Source: Richelia sinica FACHB-800
GTDB lineage: Bacteria; Cyanobacteriota; Cyanobacteriia; Cyanobacteriales; Nostocaceae
Assembly (NCBI RefSeq): GCF_014698825.1
Contig: NZ_JACJTT010000037.1
Span: 1 to 53,178 of the forward strand
Length of the DNA: 53,178 nt
Direction of reading: 5' to 3'
Part shown: positions 1-8,460 of the stretch, one piece after another
How the letters are laid out: every line of letters begins with the position of its first letter
How positions within the stretch are numbered: the stretch's first letter is position 1
Notes under the pieces: model-generated
What the model was told of the DNA's origin: nothing
The model's database searches: none
The model's input: only the letters and a program-made list of their open reading frames with translations
Translations under genes and position numbers: made by a program

Positions 1-197
1 ATGAAAACTTGTGTTTCCAGAGAATAAAGTTTCATCTAAGGATTGCTATTTTTTAGCTAATTAGCAACAGCACGCATTTCAAACACTGATTTTAGCGTAT
101 AATTTGACTATCTTTGCACTTAGCCTTTACCCCTCTTAAAAGCAGTCATGGTAAGGGTTTCCTTGTTTTCGGAGATGTCTATTACACAGAGCAAAAC
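1..197 (+). other. Candidate leader of CRISPR array 1
   Basis: AT-rich stretch directly before the first repeat, with no credible gene. It contains a perfect 10-bp palindrome GCTAATTAGC (56-65) within a larger TTGCTA/TAGCAA inverted repeat. I place the leader here because the mutated repeat is at the other end of the array (near 1446), and degenerate repeats usually mark the leader-distal end. No promoter can be called with confidence. The window starts here, so the leader may be incomplete. Confidence 0.45.
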
Positions 198-1446
198 GTG
201 AAGTAACCTATGATGCCGTGAGGCGTTGAGCACTACCAATAGGAGTACCTAGACTAGTAACAGAAGTTGTGAAGTAACCTATGATGCCGTGAGGCGTTGA
301 GCACTCTCTATCGATAGCGAAGGGGTTAGGCGTTTTCATGTGAAGTAACCTATGATGCCGTGAGGCGTTGAGCACGATTGTTGCGAAGAAATAAAACGAC
401 AATTAAGAAGTGAAGTAACCTATGATGCCGTGAGGCGTTGAGCACTAATTCCTATTCCTGCAATTGAGCCGGACTGGATTTTGTGAAGTAACCTATGATG
501 CCGTGAGGCGTTGAGCACAGGCAATTGACGACCTGTTTACCCGGCGCAAACCGTGAAGTAACCTATGATGCCGTGAGGCGTTGAGCACTTGCACAAATCC
601 CTAAAGTTGATACGGAAATAATAAAAGTGAAGTAACCTATGATGCCGTGAGGCGTTGAGCACTCCGATCGATACAGTCACTAAATCTTTTTCTTTGTGTG
701 AAGTAACCTATGATGCCGTGAGGCGTTGAGCACGGATATCACGCTTAAAAACTTCAAGCGAGACTTGAGTGAAGTAACCTATGATGCCGTGAGGCGTTGA
801 GCACATTTAAAGCCTTGGAACCCTGTCCACTTCGGGCATGTGAAGTAACCTATGATGCCGTGAGGCGTTGAGCACAAGGTGGTGGGAATTTATCACGCGA
901 GATGTACGAGGTGAAGTAACCTATGATGCCGTGAGGCGTTGAGCACTCATCCCAGGTCAACGCTATTGCTTCGGATGGACGGGTGAAGTAACCTATGATG
1001 CCGTGAGGCGTTGAGCACTCTTACAGTGCAACTTATAGTGTAACCGGACGTGTGTGAAGTAACCTATGATGCCGTGAGGCGTTGAGCACATTGATGAATA
1101 TCAGAATATTTGGGGATTTAAAAAGTGAAGTAACCTATGATGCCGTGAGGCGTTGAGCACAGTAAATTGGCAATGTTAATTGACCGATGTGTGTCAGTGA
1201 AGTAACCTATGATGCCGTGAGGCGTTGAGCACGTTTATCAGTGGCGTAATTCTGTCCAGTTCCTCTTGTGAAGTAACCTATGATGCCGTGAGGCGTTGAG
1301 CACTAGCGGACACAATTATTAATGAACTGAAGAGAGGCGAGTGAAGTAACCTATGATGCCGTGAGGCGTTGAGCACGAGCATCTTGATACAATCATCCAG
1401 GGTGAAGCTGGTGAAGTAACCTATGATGCCGTGAGGTGTTGAGCAC
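198..1446 (+). CRISPR. CRISPR array 1: 18 repeats of 36 bp, 17 spacers
   Basis: Repeat begins GTGAAGTAACC and ends GTTGAGCAC; unit starts are 198, 269, 340, 410, 483, 553, 627, 698, 769, 840, 911, 983, 1054, 1125, 1197, 1268, 1341 and 1411. Spacers are 34-38 nt and all differ. Repeats 1-17 read identically; the last carries GGTGTT for GGCGTT. The centre can fold as ATGCC-GTGA-GGCGT on the + strand (with a T-G wobble); the same stem on the other strand has a C-A mismatch. With the 3' end GTTGAGCAC and the degenerate last repeat, this favours rightward transcription. No cas gene is near it, so its subtype is unknown and its effector must be elsewhere. The repeat is unrelated to that of array 2. 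Confidence 0.98.
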
Positions 1447-1448
1447 TT

Positions 1449-1625
1449 AGAAACAGCAGCAGAATTAGTAGGGCGGAAAGTAGCGAGCTTTCAAACCCAG
1501 AAGAGAAAGCACGTTTAATGTACGTAGCGATGACCAGGGCTATTGACCAACTAATTATTACCTGCTATCAGTCATCAGAATTTACCAACCGTGTTAAGTC
1601 AGCATTATCAAAAGTTGCAGGGTAA
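1449..1625 (+). pseudogene. C-terminal remnant of a UvrD/PcrA-like helicase
   Basis: The frame starting just after the last CRISPR repeat is open to a TAA at 1623-1625. Its translation contains PEEKARLMYVAMTRA followed by IDQLIITCYQS. This is the UvrD/Rep superfamily 1 motif VI region (usual form E-E-R-R-L-x-Y-V-A-x-T-R-A), close to the C-terminus of such proteins. Nothing upstream encodes the other helicase motifs; the frame runs back into the repeat. The sequence is therefore the tail of a helicase gene whose front has been lost, with the array at the junction. There is no sign that it is expressed. Confidence 0.75.
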
Positions 1626-1654
1626 TTCTTAGAGGAAAATTTATAGGGTGCAAA

Positions 1655-2131
1655 ATGAGCGATTATGCAAATATAGAAATCAACGGTAAACCTGGATTAG
1701 TCTGGGGCAATTTAATTGTTCCGGCTGCTGGCAGGTCAAAAATTACAGTTAAAATCGTTGGTGATTTATTACAAACCAATATTCAATCATCTTACGGACT
1801 AGAAAAAAGGAATATTCAAACTAGAATTCAGGATGTCAAATCAATCGAAATTGCCTCTGGTCCCCTTAATTGGTTACTGGTTTTGGGGTTTTTAACCCTT
1901 CTTTGGGGTATTGGCATTATCTTTATTATTCTTTACTGCTTCATCAGACAAAATTGGCTAATAGTTTATACCGGAACCATTAGTATTATCGTGTTCTATA
2001 AAAAGACCCAAGATGTAGAGCGGTTTAGGTCTACCGTGCTGAAACTGGCTCGTCAACTTAATTCACCATCTTTACCAAGAACACCACCACCAGCACCACC
2101 CAGAATGCCAGGACAAACAACTGTTCAGTAG
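1655..2131 (+). CDS. Small membrane protein with proline-rich tail, unknown
   Basis: 158-residue protein that I do not recognise. The N-terminal ~70 residues are soluble and beta-rich in character. Two adjacent hydrophobic segments follow (about 72-96 and 102-116), then a short cytoplasmic-like stretch and a proline-rich C-terminus (PRTPPPAPPRMPG). It stands alone between the helicase remnant and the leftward block. A copy of the dispersed motif TTCTTAGAGGAAA lies 16-29 bp upstream of the ATG and supplies the nearest purine-rich Shine-Dalgarno-like string, though farther away than usual. The function is unknown. Confidence 0.6.
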   Translation: MSDYANIEINGKPGLVWGNLIVPAAGRSKITVKIVGDLLQTNIQSSYGLEKRNIQTRIQDVKSIEIASGPLNWLLVLGFLTLLWGIGIIFIILYCFIRQNWLIVYTGTISIIVFYKKTQDVERFRSTVLKLARQLNSPSLPRTPPPAPPRMPGQTTVQ

Positions 2132-2349
2132 ATTTTAAAGTTGGCGATCGCACTCACTTTTCGGTCTACTGACTTTCGTTTTTAAACGCCGCAGTGAAAG
2201 TTTGCAGCTTTTGCTTACGTAATGCTTGCACGTTCAAATGTATAGTATATTTGTCAATAATACCCGTATATCGGCTCAATGCCTAAATAAACTCAAAGCT
2301 TATTTATGGCAGATTCGATGTTGATGAGGTACAGCAACAGGATTGAGAA

Positions 2350-3420
2350 TCACAGTTCAGCATCTTTAACACCCAACACTAAAAGTTTTATCTCAAACAG
2401 AGAGCGCCTCATTTTCGCCCAGGCAGAATAAGTATCAGCTTTTGTTTTATCTAACTGTGATTGTTTAGCCAAATAGCTTTCTGTGTCGTTGTTGCCACGA
2501 ATATATCTAAGCTCGAATACCTTAAACTGATCTACAGCCCTTGCTCCCACAACTTGAGCTACTTGAAAATCAGTTCTTGCCTCATCAAATTTAACAAGTG
2601 CGATCGCTACTTTTTCCCGTGTGGTGTCTGCTAGTTGTGCGCGGGCGCGTTGAAGTTCTGCAACTTTAATTTGTAAGTCAGAGATAGCGATCGCATTTCT
2701 ATTAGCTTCTGTATTAGCTCCTTGGCTACCCTGAAATAATGGAATACCAATCACATTGAGCAGCCCATTAATTAGTCCAGTTTCCCCGCGAAATATTCCA
2801 AGCAAATTGTCTATTAATCCTCTACCTTGTTGAGGTTGTCCAGCAGTAGGAGTTGGGCCAAGTAAATATTGTAATGCTGGTGTAAGAATAGATAACCGCA
2901 CAGTTTTAGCATTTCGGCTTTGAGCTTCAGCAATTTTATCATTTGCTTCTTGAATCCTTGTATCTAGTTCTTTTAATAGTGTTGACTGCGAGACAGCTTT
3001 AGTCTGTAACTGCTCTAAACAACTAGCAGAAATCTCCAGACACGGCAGCGCCCCCCGCATAATCCGCCACATATCATCATTAAATTGGTCAGTCAGTAAC
3101 TTATCAATATCTGGCCTGACAAAAGGATTCTGCTGATTCTTAGGGGAAATTTGATCAGCTTCCTCTTCAGCCTGTTGCGGGTCAACATCCTCACCACTAT
3201 TTGTAGGTGTCGGAGTTGTTTTAGCTGGCTTATCCTCGGTTTCCTCATCCTCTATCGCATCTGTTGGAGCTTTGTTAGCGGGGGTTTGTGGGTTTACTGT
3301 CGGCTTTTGACGGGGTTGTTGATTTTGAACTATTATCTGTGGAATTGAAGCGATCGCTTCCTCCATTCTTAGAGGAAAAATTATTGCTAACAATAGTAAT
3401 AGTAGTGGAGTATTTTCCAT
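2350..3420 (-). CDS. Secreted coiled-coil protein, last gene of the envelope block
   Basis: About 356 residues from the ATG at 3420. This start gives a convincing signal peptide: a six-leucine core (PLLLLLLAII), then AIA-S as a cleavage site. The ATG at 3459 is also possible but would bury the signal. After the signal come a proline/threonine/acidic linker, then helical heptad-rich segments near 140-180 and 255-330. The front overlaps the end of the HlyD-like gene by 146 bp in another frame; both halves look real because the upstream protein ends in a low-complexity tail. I infer an outer or periplasmic partner of the preceding genes. An OMF/TolC relationship cannot be shown: the length is short and no family motif is recognised. 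Confidence 0.65.
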   Translation of the reverse strand: MENTPLLLLLLAIIFPLRMEEAIASIPQIIVQNQQPRQKPTVNPQTPANKAPTDAIEDEETEDKPAKTTPTPTNSGEDVDPQQAEEEADQISPKNQQNPFVRPDIDKLLTDQFNDDMWRIMRGALPCLEISASCLEQLQTKAVSQSTLLKELDTRIQEANDKIAEAQSRNAKTVRLSILTPALQYLLGPTPTAGQPQQGRGLIDNLLGIFRGETGLINGLLNVIGIPLFQGSQGANTEANRNAIAISDLQIKVAELQRARAQLADTTREKVAIALVKFDEARTDFQVAQVVGARAVDQFKVFELRYIRGNNDTESYLAKQSQLDKTKADTYSAWAKMRRSLFEIKLLVLGVKDAEL

Positions 3421-4504
3421 CCTTGCCAAGCCAAGGCTTGACTTTTTTAACATAACCATTTTTGGGGCTTCTAATAACAGGAATTTCAGCTATTTTATCC
3501 TCTATTGATGTTAATGAAATATTTAACTGTGCTAACTGATATTCCTTATTTCTTAATGCCTCTTCATATTGCAATCTAGCGCGTTCGTAATCTTGTCTAG
3601 CTTGGGTTTCTGACTGAATTCTCTTATTCTCCTCCACCGATGCTTGATACTCTTGCATCTGTCGGCGATTTTTAGCCGCTTCTAACCTAGATTTAGCTAC
3701 ACTCAGTTCCGATTCTGCCAAGGAAATATTAGTTTTTAATTGTTCCAATTCCTGGCTCTGGAGGATTGCAGAATTATCTAATTTGGCTCTAGCTTGATCA
3801 ACTGCTGATTGTGCCTGATCAAGTTCAGATTGCAACTGTTTAAGCTTAGACTGCTCATGCTGCAAGATTTCTGACTGCATTTTCATATCATTCATTGCAG
3901 CTATCATCTGCTCTTGCTCTTGAATTTTTTGAGATGCGATCGCAAAAGTAGCCCCAGCTTTTTCAAATTCTGCGCGGCGCTCTGGGTTATCTGTTGTTAA
4001 AAGTTTGAAACGACTAGCTAAAACTGCCTTAGCCTGTTTTAATTTAAGTTCAGCTTGGGATATATTAGCTTGCTCCTCTTCAAAAGCACTAGGTGGTAAG
4101 CTCCTAATTAATGGTGTGGGTGGTGGTGGTGTAGGAGCAATCAAAGTCTTAGAGGTGAGGTTTTCAATTTGCAGTTTAATTGATTTTTTTTGTCTTTCTA
4201 AGCGTTCGCGCTCTTTAGAATTATCAGAAATTATATCGCCAGCTTTAATTTCATCCCCTACTTTAACCTTTAAAAAGCTAGGGTCATCAACAGATATATT
4301 AATTCTCAAGGGACGGTTTCTTTGCAGAACTGAAGCTGTTAACTGTTCCTCCTCTTCCTTGTCAGGCACTGATGGCGTTTGTATAACAGCTTCCGCTACA
4401 GCAGGTTTTTCTACATTTCTAGATTTTCCTCCCAGAATGAAGAATAGAGCCATCGCTCCTATGACCCCTACATTAATTAAAAAGTTAGTTCTAGCAGCGT
4501 TCAT
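3275..4504 (-). CDS. HlyD-like (membrane-fusion-type) inner-membrane protein
   Basis: 409 residues. One N-terminal membrane anchor (about 8-24) is followed by half of a lipoyl-like beta domain (SFLKVKVGDEIKAGDII), a long coiled coil (about 95-330, rich in Q, E, L, A), and the other half (VIRSPKNGYVKKVKPWLGKD). This split-lipoyl/hairpin arrangement is that of membrane-fusion proteins of type I secretion and efflux systems (HlyD family). The tail after about residue 375 is low-complexity S/T/N. The start overlaps the end of the upstream ATPase gene by 14 bp, so translation is probably coupled. No ABC transporter is next to it; its neighbours are a HerA-like ATPase and a secreted coiled-coil protein, so it may connect an inner-membrane machine with the periplasm. 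Confidence 0.75.
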   Translation of the reverse strand: MNAARTNFLINVGVIGAMALFFILGGKSRNVEKPAVAEAVIQTPSVPDKEEEEQLTASVLQRNRPLRINISVDDPSFLKVKVGDEIKAGDIISDNSKERERLERQKKSIKLQIENLTSKTLIAPTPPPPTPLIRSLPPSAFEEEQANISQAELKLKQAKAVLASRFKLLTTDNPERRAEFEKAGATFAIASQKIQEQEQMIAAMNDMKMQSEILQHEQSKLKQLQSELDQAQSAVDQARAKLDNSAILQSQELEQLKTNISLAESELSVAKSRLEAAKNRRQMQEYQASVEENKRIQSETQARQDYERARLQYEEALRNKEYQLAQLNISLTSIEDKIAEIPVIRSPKNGYVKKVKPWLGKDGKYSTTITIVSNNFSSKNGGSDRFNSTDNSSKSTTPSKADSKPTNPR

Positions 4505-5573
4505 AAAACGGCTTAATTTTAGTTTTTATACCTTCAGTTCCCATTCTAACGAGTGCTTCTAATGGTTGTAATTGGGAAACCAAGTTAGGTGAAAATCTAA
4601 ATCTGTTAGATACATATCTAACCTCAGTTTGGTCAACCATTAGCACTATTTTAGTAGCAGTATTGGCGATAACTTCTTTACTGATTTCAGAATCGCGCTG
4701 TGAAGCTACCACTACCGATAATCCATATTTTCTACCATCTGCAAGAATAATATTCAGAGTTTTAGATAATTTAACCTCTTTGGCTTCATCTATAAATAAA
4801 TATGTACGTGGTGATTTATCAGCAGCTTCCCCTAAGATTCTGTGAGTATCCATCACTTGCTTGATAATAGATTCAGCAGCAATTGCACCAAGTCCTGGCA
4901 CTTTACCAAGGGCTGATAAATCAAATCTAATTAATGGTAAATCTAAGATTGGCTGTGGTTTAGTAAATATTCCATACTCAAACATCGCTGCTAGCTTCAA
5001 AGCTAATTTCTGTGATTCTTTACAACCACCTTGGATTCTTGAATCAATTTCATCACGTAAATCTTGAAATGTAGGAGGCTTCCTAGTCCAGGTGCTAGGG
5101 TTATCTTGAACTATTCCACATTTTTTATAGCATCCCACTAGAATTTCGATAATTAAACCCTCTTGATTTGCCCCCATAGTTAAAGCTTTTCGGAGTGTGG
5201 CAGCTACAGCGATCGCTTGCAGTGCTGGGCCACCACCTTTAGTATCTAAATCAATGGTGAGGGGATTAATACCATGTGGTGATTCCATATCCAGGGAATA
5301 ACAAACCTCTCCTGGTAATTGTTGATCACCGTGGAAATCAATCAGTATGCAGCGTACATTAGAAAAGAGCTTAGGTAGTTCATAGGCTATTGATTTTAAT
5401 GTCTGTGTTTTACCACTTCCAGAAGTACCAATAATCGCTACATGACCATTAGGAAGCTGTGACGGATTCCAACAGCATTTTTCCCCTAAGAAAATACCTG
5501 AAGGTTGCAATTGCTCACCTGCTTTTTTCTTAGTTTGGTTTGGTGTGAGTGTGGGTTGTGGTAATGGTTTCAT
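4491..5573 (-). CDS. HerA/VirB4-like P-loop ATPase
   Basis: 360 residues. Walker A is GTSGSGKT (49-56), a beta strand with ILIDFHGD follows (76-83), Walker B is YLFIDE (258-263), and a sensor-like VVVASQ lies at 287-292. This order and spacing fit the FtsK-HerA superfamily, whose members pump DNA or protein (VirB4, TraC, VirD4, HerA). It has no transmembrane segment, unlike classic VirD4 or FtsK, so it would be cytoplasmic or peripheral. It sits between a membrane hydrolase and an HlyD-like protein in a leftward operon. I infer that it powers the transport of DNA or protein by this block. Which of the HerA subfamilies it belongs to cannot be decided by eye. Confidence 0.8.
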   Translation of the reverse strand: MKPLPQPTLTPNQTKKKAGEQLQPSGIFLGEKCCWNPSQLPNGHVAIIGTSGSGKTQTLKSIAYELPKLFSNVRCILIDFHGDQQLPGEVCYSLDMESPHGINPLTIDLDTKGGGPALQAIAVAATLRKALTMGANQEGLIIEILVGCYKKCGIVQDNPSTWTRKPPTFQDLRDEIDSRIQGGCKESQKLALKLAAMFEYGIFTKPQPILDLPLIRFDLSALGKVPGLGAIAAESIIKQVMDTHRILGEAADKSPRTYLFIDEAKEVKLSKTLNIILADGRKYGLSVVVASQRDSEISKEVIANTATKIVLMVDQTEVRYVSNRFRFSPNLVSQLQPLEALVRMGTEGIKTKIKPFYERC

Positions 5574-5625
5574 GATTGGTAATTGGTAATTGGTAATTAG
5601 TGATTAGTAATTGGTGACTAATTAA
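5574..5625. repeat. Short tandem repeat based on ATTGGTA
   Basis: Between the membrane hydrolase gene and the ATPase gene there are about seven tandem, partly degenerate heptamers of ATTGGTA/ATTAGTA type. Short tandem heptamers of this kind are common between genes in filamentous cyanobacteria. They lie in the 5' leader of the ATPase gene. No function is evident. Confidence 0.8.
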
Positions 5626-5642
5626 TCCTGCATAGCTGCCTC

Positions 5643-6689
5643 CTAACTACTACTAACAATTGACCGCACTTGCAAAGAACCCGTAGCGAATTCATCCCCT
5701 AAAAATTTTATTACTATCTGTAGTGGAGCAGCTTCTAAATTTATATTGGTAGAAGTTGCATCAATAAACTTGAATTGATAAGGGTCGCGGGGAATAATAG
5801 AAGTGTCAAAATCATCAGCTGATAACTGACCACTAATAAATACCATTGCTCCAGCGCGGTTAAACTTAGCGATCGCTGCCCCAATCGGTTCATCCTCTAA
5901 GAAAATAGTTTCAATAGTGGTGATAGCATTAGTCCCCACATCTGCTGTAATTTGCTCAACTATTATCTGTGCATCTGGTTCAGTTGAAGCCTTGTATAGT
6001 TTATCGGTTTGCTGGTCAAGCACTATAAAACCTTGACCGTAGCTTTGAATAATTAAAAACTTGCTGTCAACCTTGACCCTATCTCCAGACCTCACACCCT
6101 TGATATTGGCAATAATTTTGTGAGTGCTACCAGATTGATTATAGATTTGTACTGCTCCAGAGGTAGAAGCAATTAATCTGTTGAATTGGTTGAAAAGCCC
6201 CCCTGAGTTGTTGATGTTAAAAACTGCCAGGGCGATCGCTATCAATAACACCAACACAAAATACTCAGCATTACTCCCAGTCCGTAAGCGTAAATTTCGA
6301 TTACCTGGGCAAACGCAACGGACGGGTGATGGCCAAAACATTTCTACACCGCCCCGTGTGAAAACATCGGCAAACCAACCGAAAGTGTAACCAATTGTTA
6401 AGGCATGAACGAGATTAATAAACTGAGGATGAAACAGTGCTACACCATATCCAACAACTGCTACAACTGCACTGGCAACTAAACTGTGGGTGCAACTGCG
6501 GTGTGGCATTTTTGATTCAAAGAAGCTGCTAACCCAAGGCAAGACCCGGCCGGCTGGGGATGTAGAAATATCAATGTCTGGGAGAAGACCAGCGATCGCA
6601 CCCACAGCAATAACAGCAGGGTTAGCAGTTCCAAGCAATAAGCTGGTAGCAGTACCACTAATCAGTAGGTGCGAAATCCCTAACATCAC
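5643..6689 (-). CDS. YdjM-type (DUF457) membrane metal-dependent hydrolase
   Basis: 348 residues. The N-terminal half has several hydrophobic segments and the motifs typical of the YdjM/DUF457 family of inner-membrane metal-dependent hydrolases: early H7, PDID (37-40) after a hydrophobic helix, and HRSCTHS (63-69). These His/Asp residues would bind metal. The C-terminal ~190 residues are a soluble beta-rich extension not expected in short DUF457 proteins; its function is unknown. The gene start overlaps the end of the upstream ATPase gene by 4 bp. In this operon it may act on lipid or envelope material around a translocation complex, but that is a guess from position. Confidence 0.75.
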   Translation of the reverse strand: MMLGISHLLISGTATSLLLGTANPAVIAVGAIAGLLPDIDISTSPAGRVLPWVSSFFESKMPHRSCTHSLVASAVVAVVGYGVALFHPQFINLVHALTIGYTFGWFADVFTRGGVEMFWPSPVRCVCPGNRNLRLRTGSNAEYFVLVLLIAIALAVFNINNSGGLFNQFNRLIASTSGAVQIYNQSGSTHKIIANIKGVRSGDRVKVDSKFLIIQSYGQGFIVLDQQTDKLYKASTEPDAQIIVEQITADVGTNAITTIETIFLEDEPIGAAIAKFNRAGAMVFISGQLSADDFDTSIIPRDPYQFKFIDATSTNINLEAAPLQIVIKFLGDEFATGSLQVRSIVSSS

Positions 6690-7651
6690 CTTATCCTCTG
6701 GCTTTCGCGGGGCAAGTTATATAACAGTCGTGATAGCCCAAGGAAGATAGCCGCGGCGATACCTCCAAAAATGTAGAGTGCTTGGTCGCTGGTTCCAAGC
6801 CCTATAAATCGCATAATTACAAACACAATTCCCGCCAGGAGTATTAGGGGTGTGATGTCAAAATAGCGGCGGTGGTCAGCACCTTCTATTTCTAATCCAA
6901 GATATTCTTCATCTACTGCCCGCGCTGCTAACATCGGATTTCCCCCGGCGCGTTCTTGCAGCTTGGCTAGTTCAGAGGGTTTAAGGTTTATTTCCCTCTC
7001 GGCTGCGGCCTGCACCATGATTTCTCTGATTGCGTACTCCGGCAGGGGTTTTAATTCGATACGGGGGATATTGATAAAGATGTCGGTGCGTGGTGGGTCA
7101 GTTGCCAGCAGTAGCATTGGTACGCCATTTCGCCGTAGATGTTTGAGCCACATTCTAAATTTAGCATCGCAGCAGTGAGCGTCATCGAGGACGAGAAAAG
7201 CTGTGTTTTCCTCTAAGAAAGTGGCGATCGCTCTCTTTAACTTGTCAGCAGTGAGAGATTTTCCCTCTAAATCCTCAGTCGCAATATCAAACTGATGAGC
7301 AATCTCCAAAAGCATCTGCTTAGGTGTCGCCGGTTCGATGAAGGCCACAGTGAAACCATCATTTTGCAGCTTCTCCACTACCGCAGCAGCTAGTACAGAT
7401 TTACCACTCCCGTCTTCACCAGCAATGAGAATTGCACCATTAGCCAGCAATGATGCTGTAGTCCGGTTGAGTTCAGCCTGTCGGTAAATCTTGAACTCCC
7501 CAGGTGCAGTTATTTCCGGTTCAGTTGGCTCAGTCTCGTTCTTAGAGGAAAATTTTGGAAATGACAGCACTGCACTAATCCCCAAAGCTGCTAGAGATAA
7601 GGGGTTTAGTCCAGCGATGGCAATTCCTATTCCAGTTGCCAGCATTCCCAA
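6686..7651 (-). CDS. Membrane-anchored AAA ATPase (ExeA/AAA_22-like)
   Basis: 321 residues. A hydrophobic N-terminus (about 5-30) is followed by an AAA core with Walker A GEDGSGKS (78-85) and Walker B FLVLDDAH (152-159), then LLLATDPP as a sensor-1-like strand and a C-terminal helical lid. Two hydrophobic segments at about 265-285 and 290-308 form a membrane hairpin near the end. The overall plan recalls ExeA/GspA-like ATPases of secretion systems and Mu-B/TniB-like AAA_22 proteins. The context (no transposase) favours the former. It starts 5 bp after the stop of the preceding gene and ends overlapping the next start. A copy of TTCTTAGAGGAAA is inside the gene at 7539-7551 and its reverse at 7207-7219. 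Confidence 0.75.
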   Translation of the reverse strand: MGMLATGIGIAIAGLNPLSLAALGISAVLSFPKFSSKNETEPTEPEITAPGEFKIYRQAELNRTTASLLANGAILIAGEDGSGKSVLAAAVVEKLQNDGFTVAFIEPATPKQMLLEIAHQFDIATEDLEGKSLTADKLKRAIATFLEENTAFLVLDDAHCCDAKFRMWLKHLRRNGVPMLLLATDPPRTDIFINIPRIELKPLPEYAIREIMVQAAAEREINLKPSELAKLQERAGGNPMLAARAVDEEYLGLEIEGADHRRYFDITPLILLAGIVFVIMRFIGLGTSDQALYIFGGIAAAIFLGLSRLLYNLPRESQRIR

Positions 7652-7656
7652 AAACT

Positions 7657-8286
7657 TCAGGCCGCGTTGATAGAACCCATTGCGATGTTGATCAATGAGT
7701 CCGCGTATGCGAAAGGGTCAACGCTAGGCATCTGTGCAGATTCTTGGATTTTGGCTTTTAACTCATCTGGCAAGAGTTCAGGATTTTGAATGAAGTGTTG
7801 GGCCAACACATTCTCCGCTATGAGTGTACCGGCCGCTTTACTCTGTGCGCTGGCAATAATTGCTGCTACGTCGTCTACTGGGGAGGACTGCGATCGCTTT
7901 CCTTGTGGGCTGTAATTTGTATTTGGTGCTGGGGCTTGAGTTTGTGCCACAGTTAAAGTTGTAGGCGTTGTCTGTTCCTCTTCGATTGGGCCAGATGGCT
8001 GCGGTACTGGGTAGCCCTCCATCCGTCCGTTAGCCTTGATGTGTTCATGTAAGCCATCCATGTGCGCCACCTGCTCGGCATCCAAATGAGCCTTGCCCAA
8101 TACCTTATAGGTTTTAATCCTTAAGTACCTCATTCGAGCGTACAAAGGATCACGCCCGATTCCATATTTTTTTTGTAATTCTAATATGGAAATTTTGAAA
8201 TTTTCTGTCTCGTTTTCGAGGGTATCGGGTTGAGTGTCTGCCATAGGAATAGCGTTATGAATAGCGTTGTATGCCAGTTTATACAT
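7657..8286 (-). CDS. Putative DNA-binding protein, first gene of the envelope block
   Basis: 209 residues from the upstream ATG; the ATG at 8244 (protein starting MADTQPD) is an equally plausible start, and neither has a strong Shine-Dalgarno. Residues ~30-75 contain LELQKKYGIGRDPLYARM followed by a basic strand, which looks like a helix-turn-helix of the kind found in plasmid regulators. A Pro/Thr/Gln linker follows, then a helical C-terminal domain. It is transcribed divergently from parA and leads the six-gene leftward block, so it may regulate the block or bind the transported DNA. I do not recognise the family with certainty. Confidence 0.65.
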   Translation of the reverse strand: MYKLAYNAIHNAIPMADTQPDTLENETENFKISILELQKKYGIGRDPLYARMRYLRIKTYKVLGKAHLDAEQVAHMDGLHEHIKANGRMEGYPVPQPSGPIEEEQTTPTTLTVAQTQAPAPNTNYSPQGKRSQSSPVDDVAAIIASAQSKAAGTLIAENVLAQHFIQNPELLPDELKAKIQESAQMPSVDPFAYADSLINIAMGSINAA

Positions 8287-8409
8287 ATCTTATCAGCAAT
8301 ACAATCGGGCAGCTATATTGTGAAGTTACGGAATGTCTGGTAAAGATTTATCAATTTCACCCTACAAGTTTTTAACAGACTCAATATTTATTTATAGTTG
8401 TGGGACATT

Positions 8410-8460
8410 CAGTATATACTGAGTGCAGTAATCAATGCAGTAATGCAGTATGTCAGTAAT
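8410..8460. promoter_or_regulatory. Partition-site/operator repeats upstream of parA
   Basis: A perfect 12-bp palindrome CAGTATATACTG (8410-8421) is followed by TGCAGTAAT at 8424-8432 and 8436-8444 and TGCAGTATG at 8444-8452, the last containing the parA start codon. A related CAGTAAT lies just inside parA. The same 12-bp/8-bp spacing recurs after the second gene (9421-9449). Repeats flanking a parA cassette are the usual binding sites of the small partition protein, which also represses the operon. Confidence 0.7.

Noticed and set aside
208-402. Leftward 64-codon frame in array 1
   Set aside because: Made of repeats and spacers.
198-1446. Assigning array 1 to the type I-G operon
   Set aside because: Its repeat differs completely from array 2 in sequence, length and fold.
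3275-4504. Type I secretion partner of the RTX protein
   Set aside because: No ABC exporter near it and 40 kb separates the two; the HlyD-like protein is embedded in a block with HerA-like ATPase.
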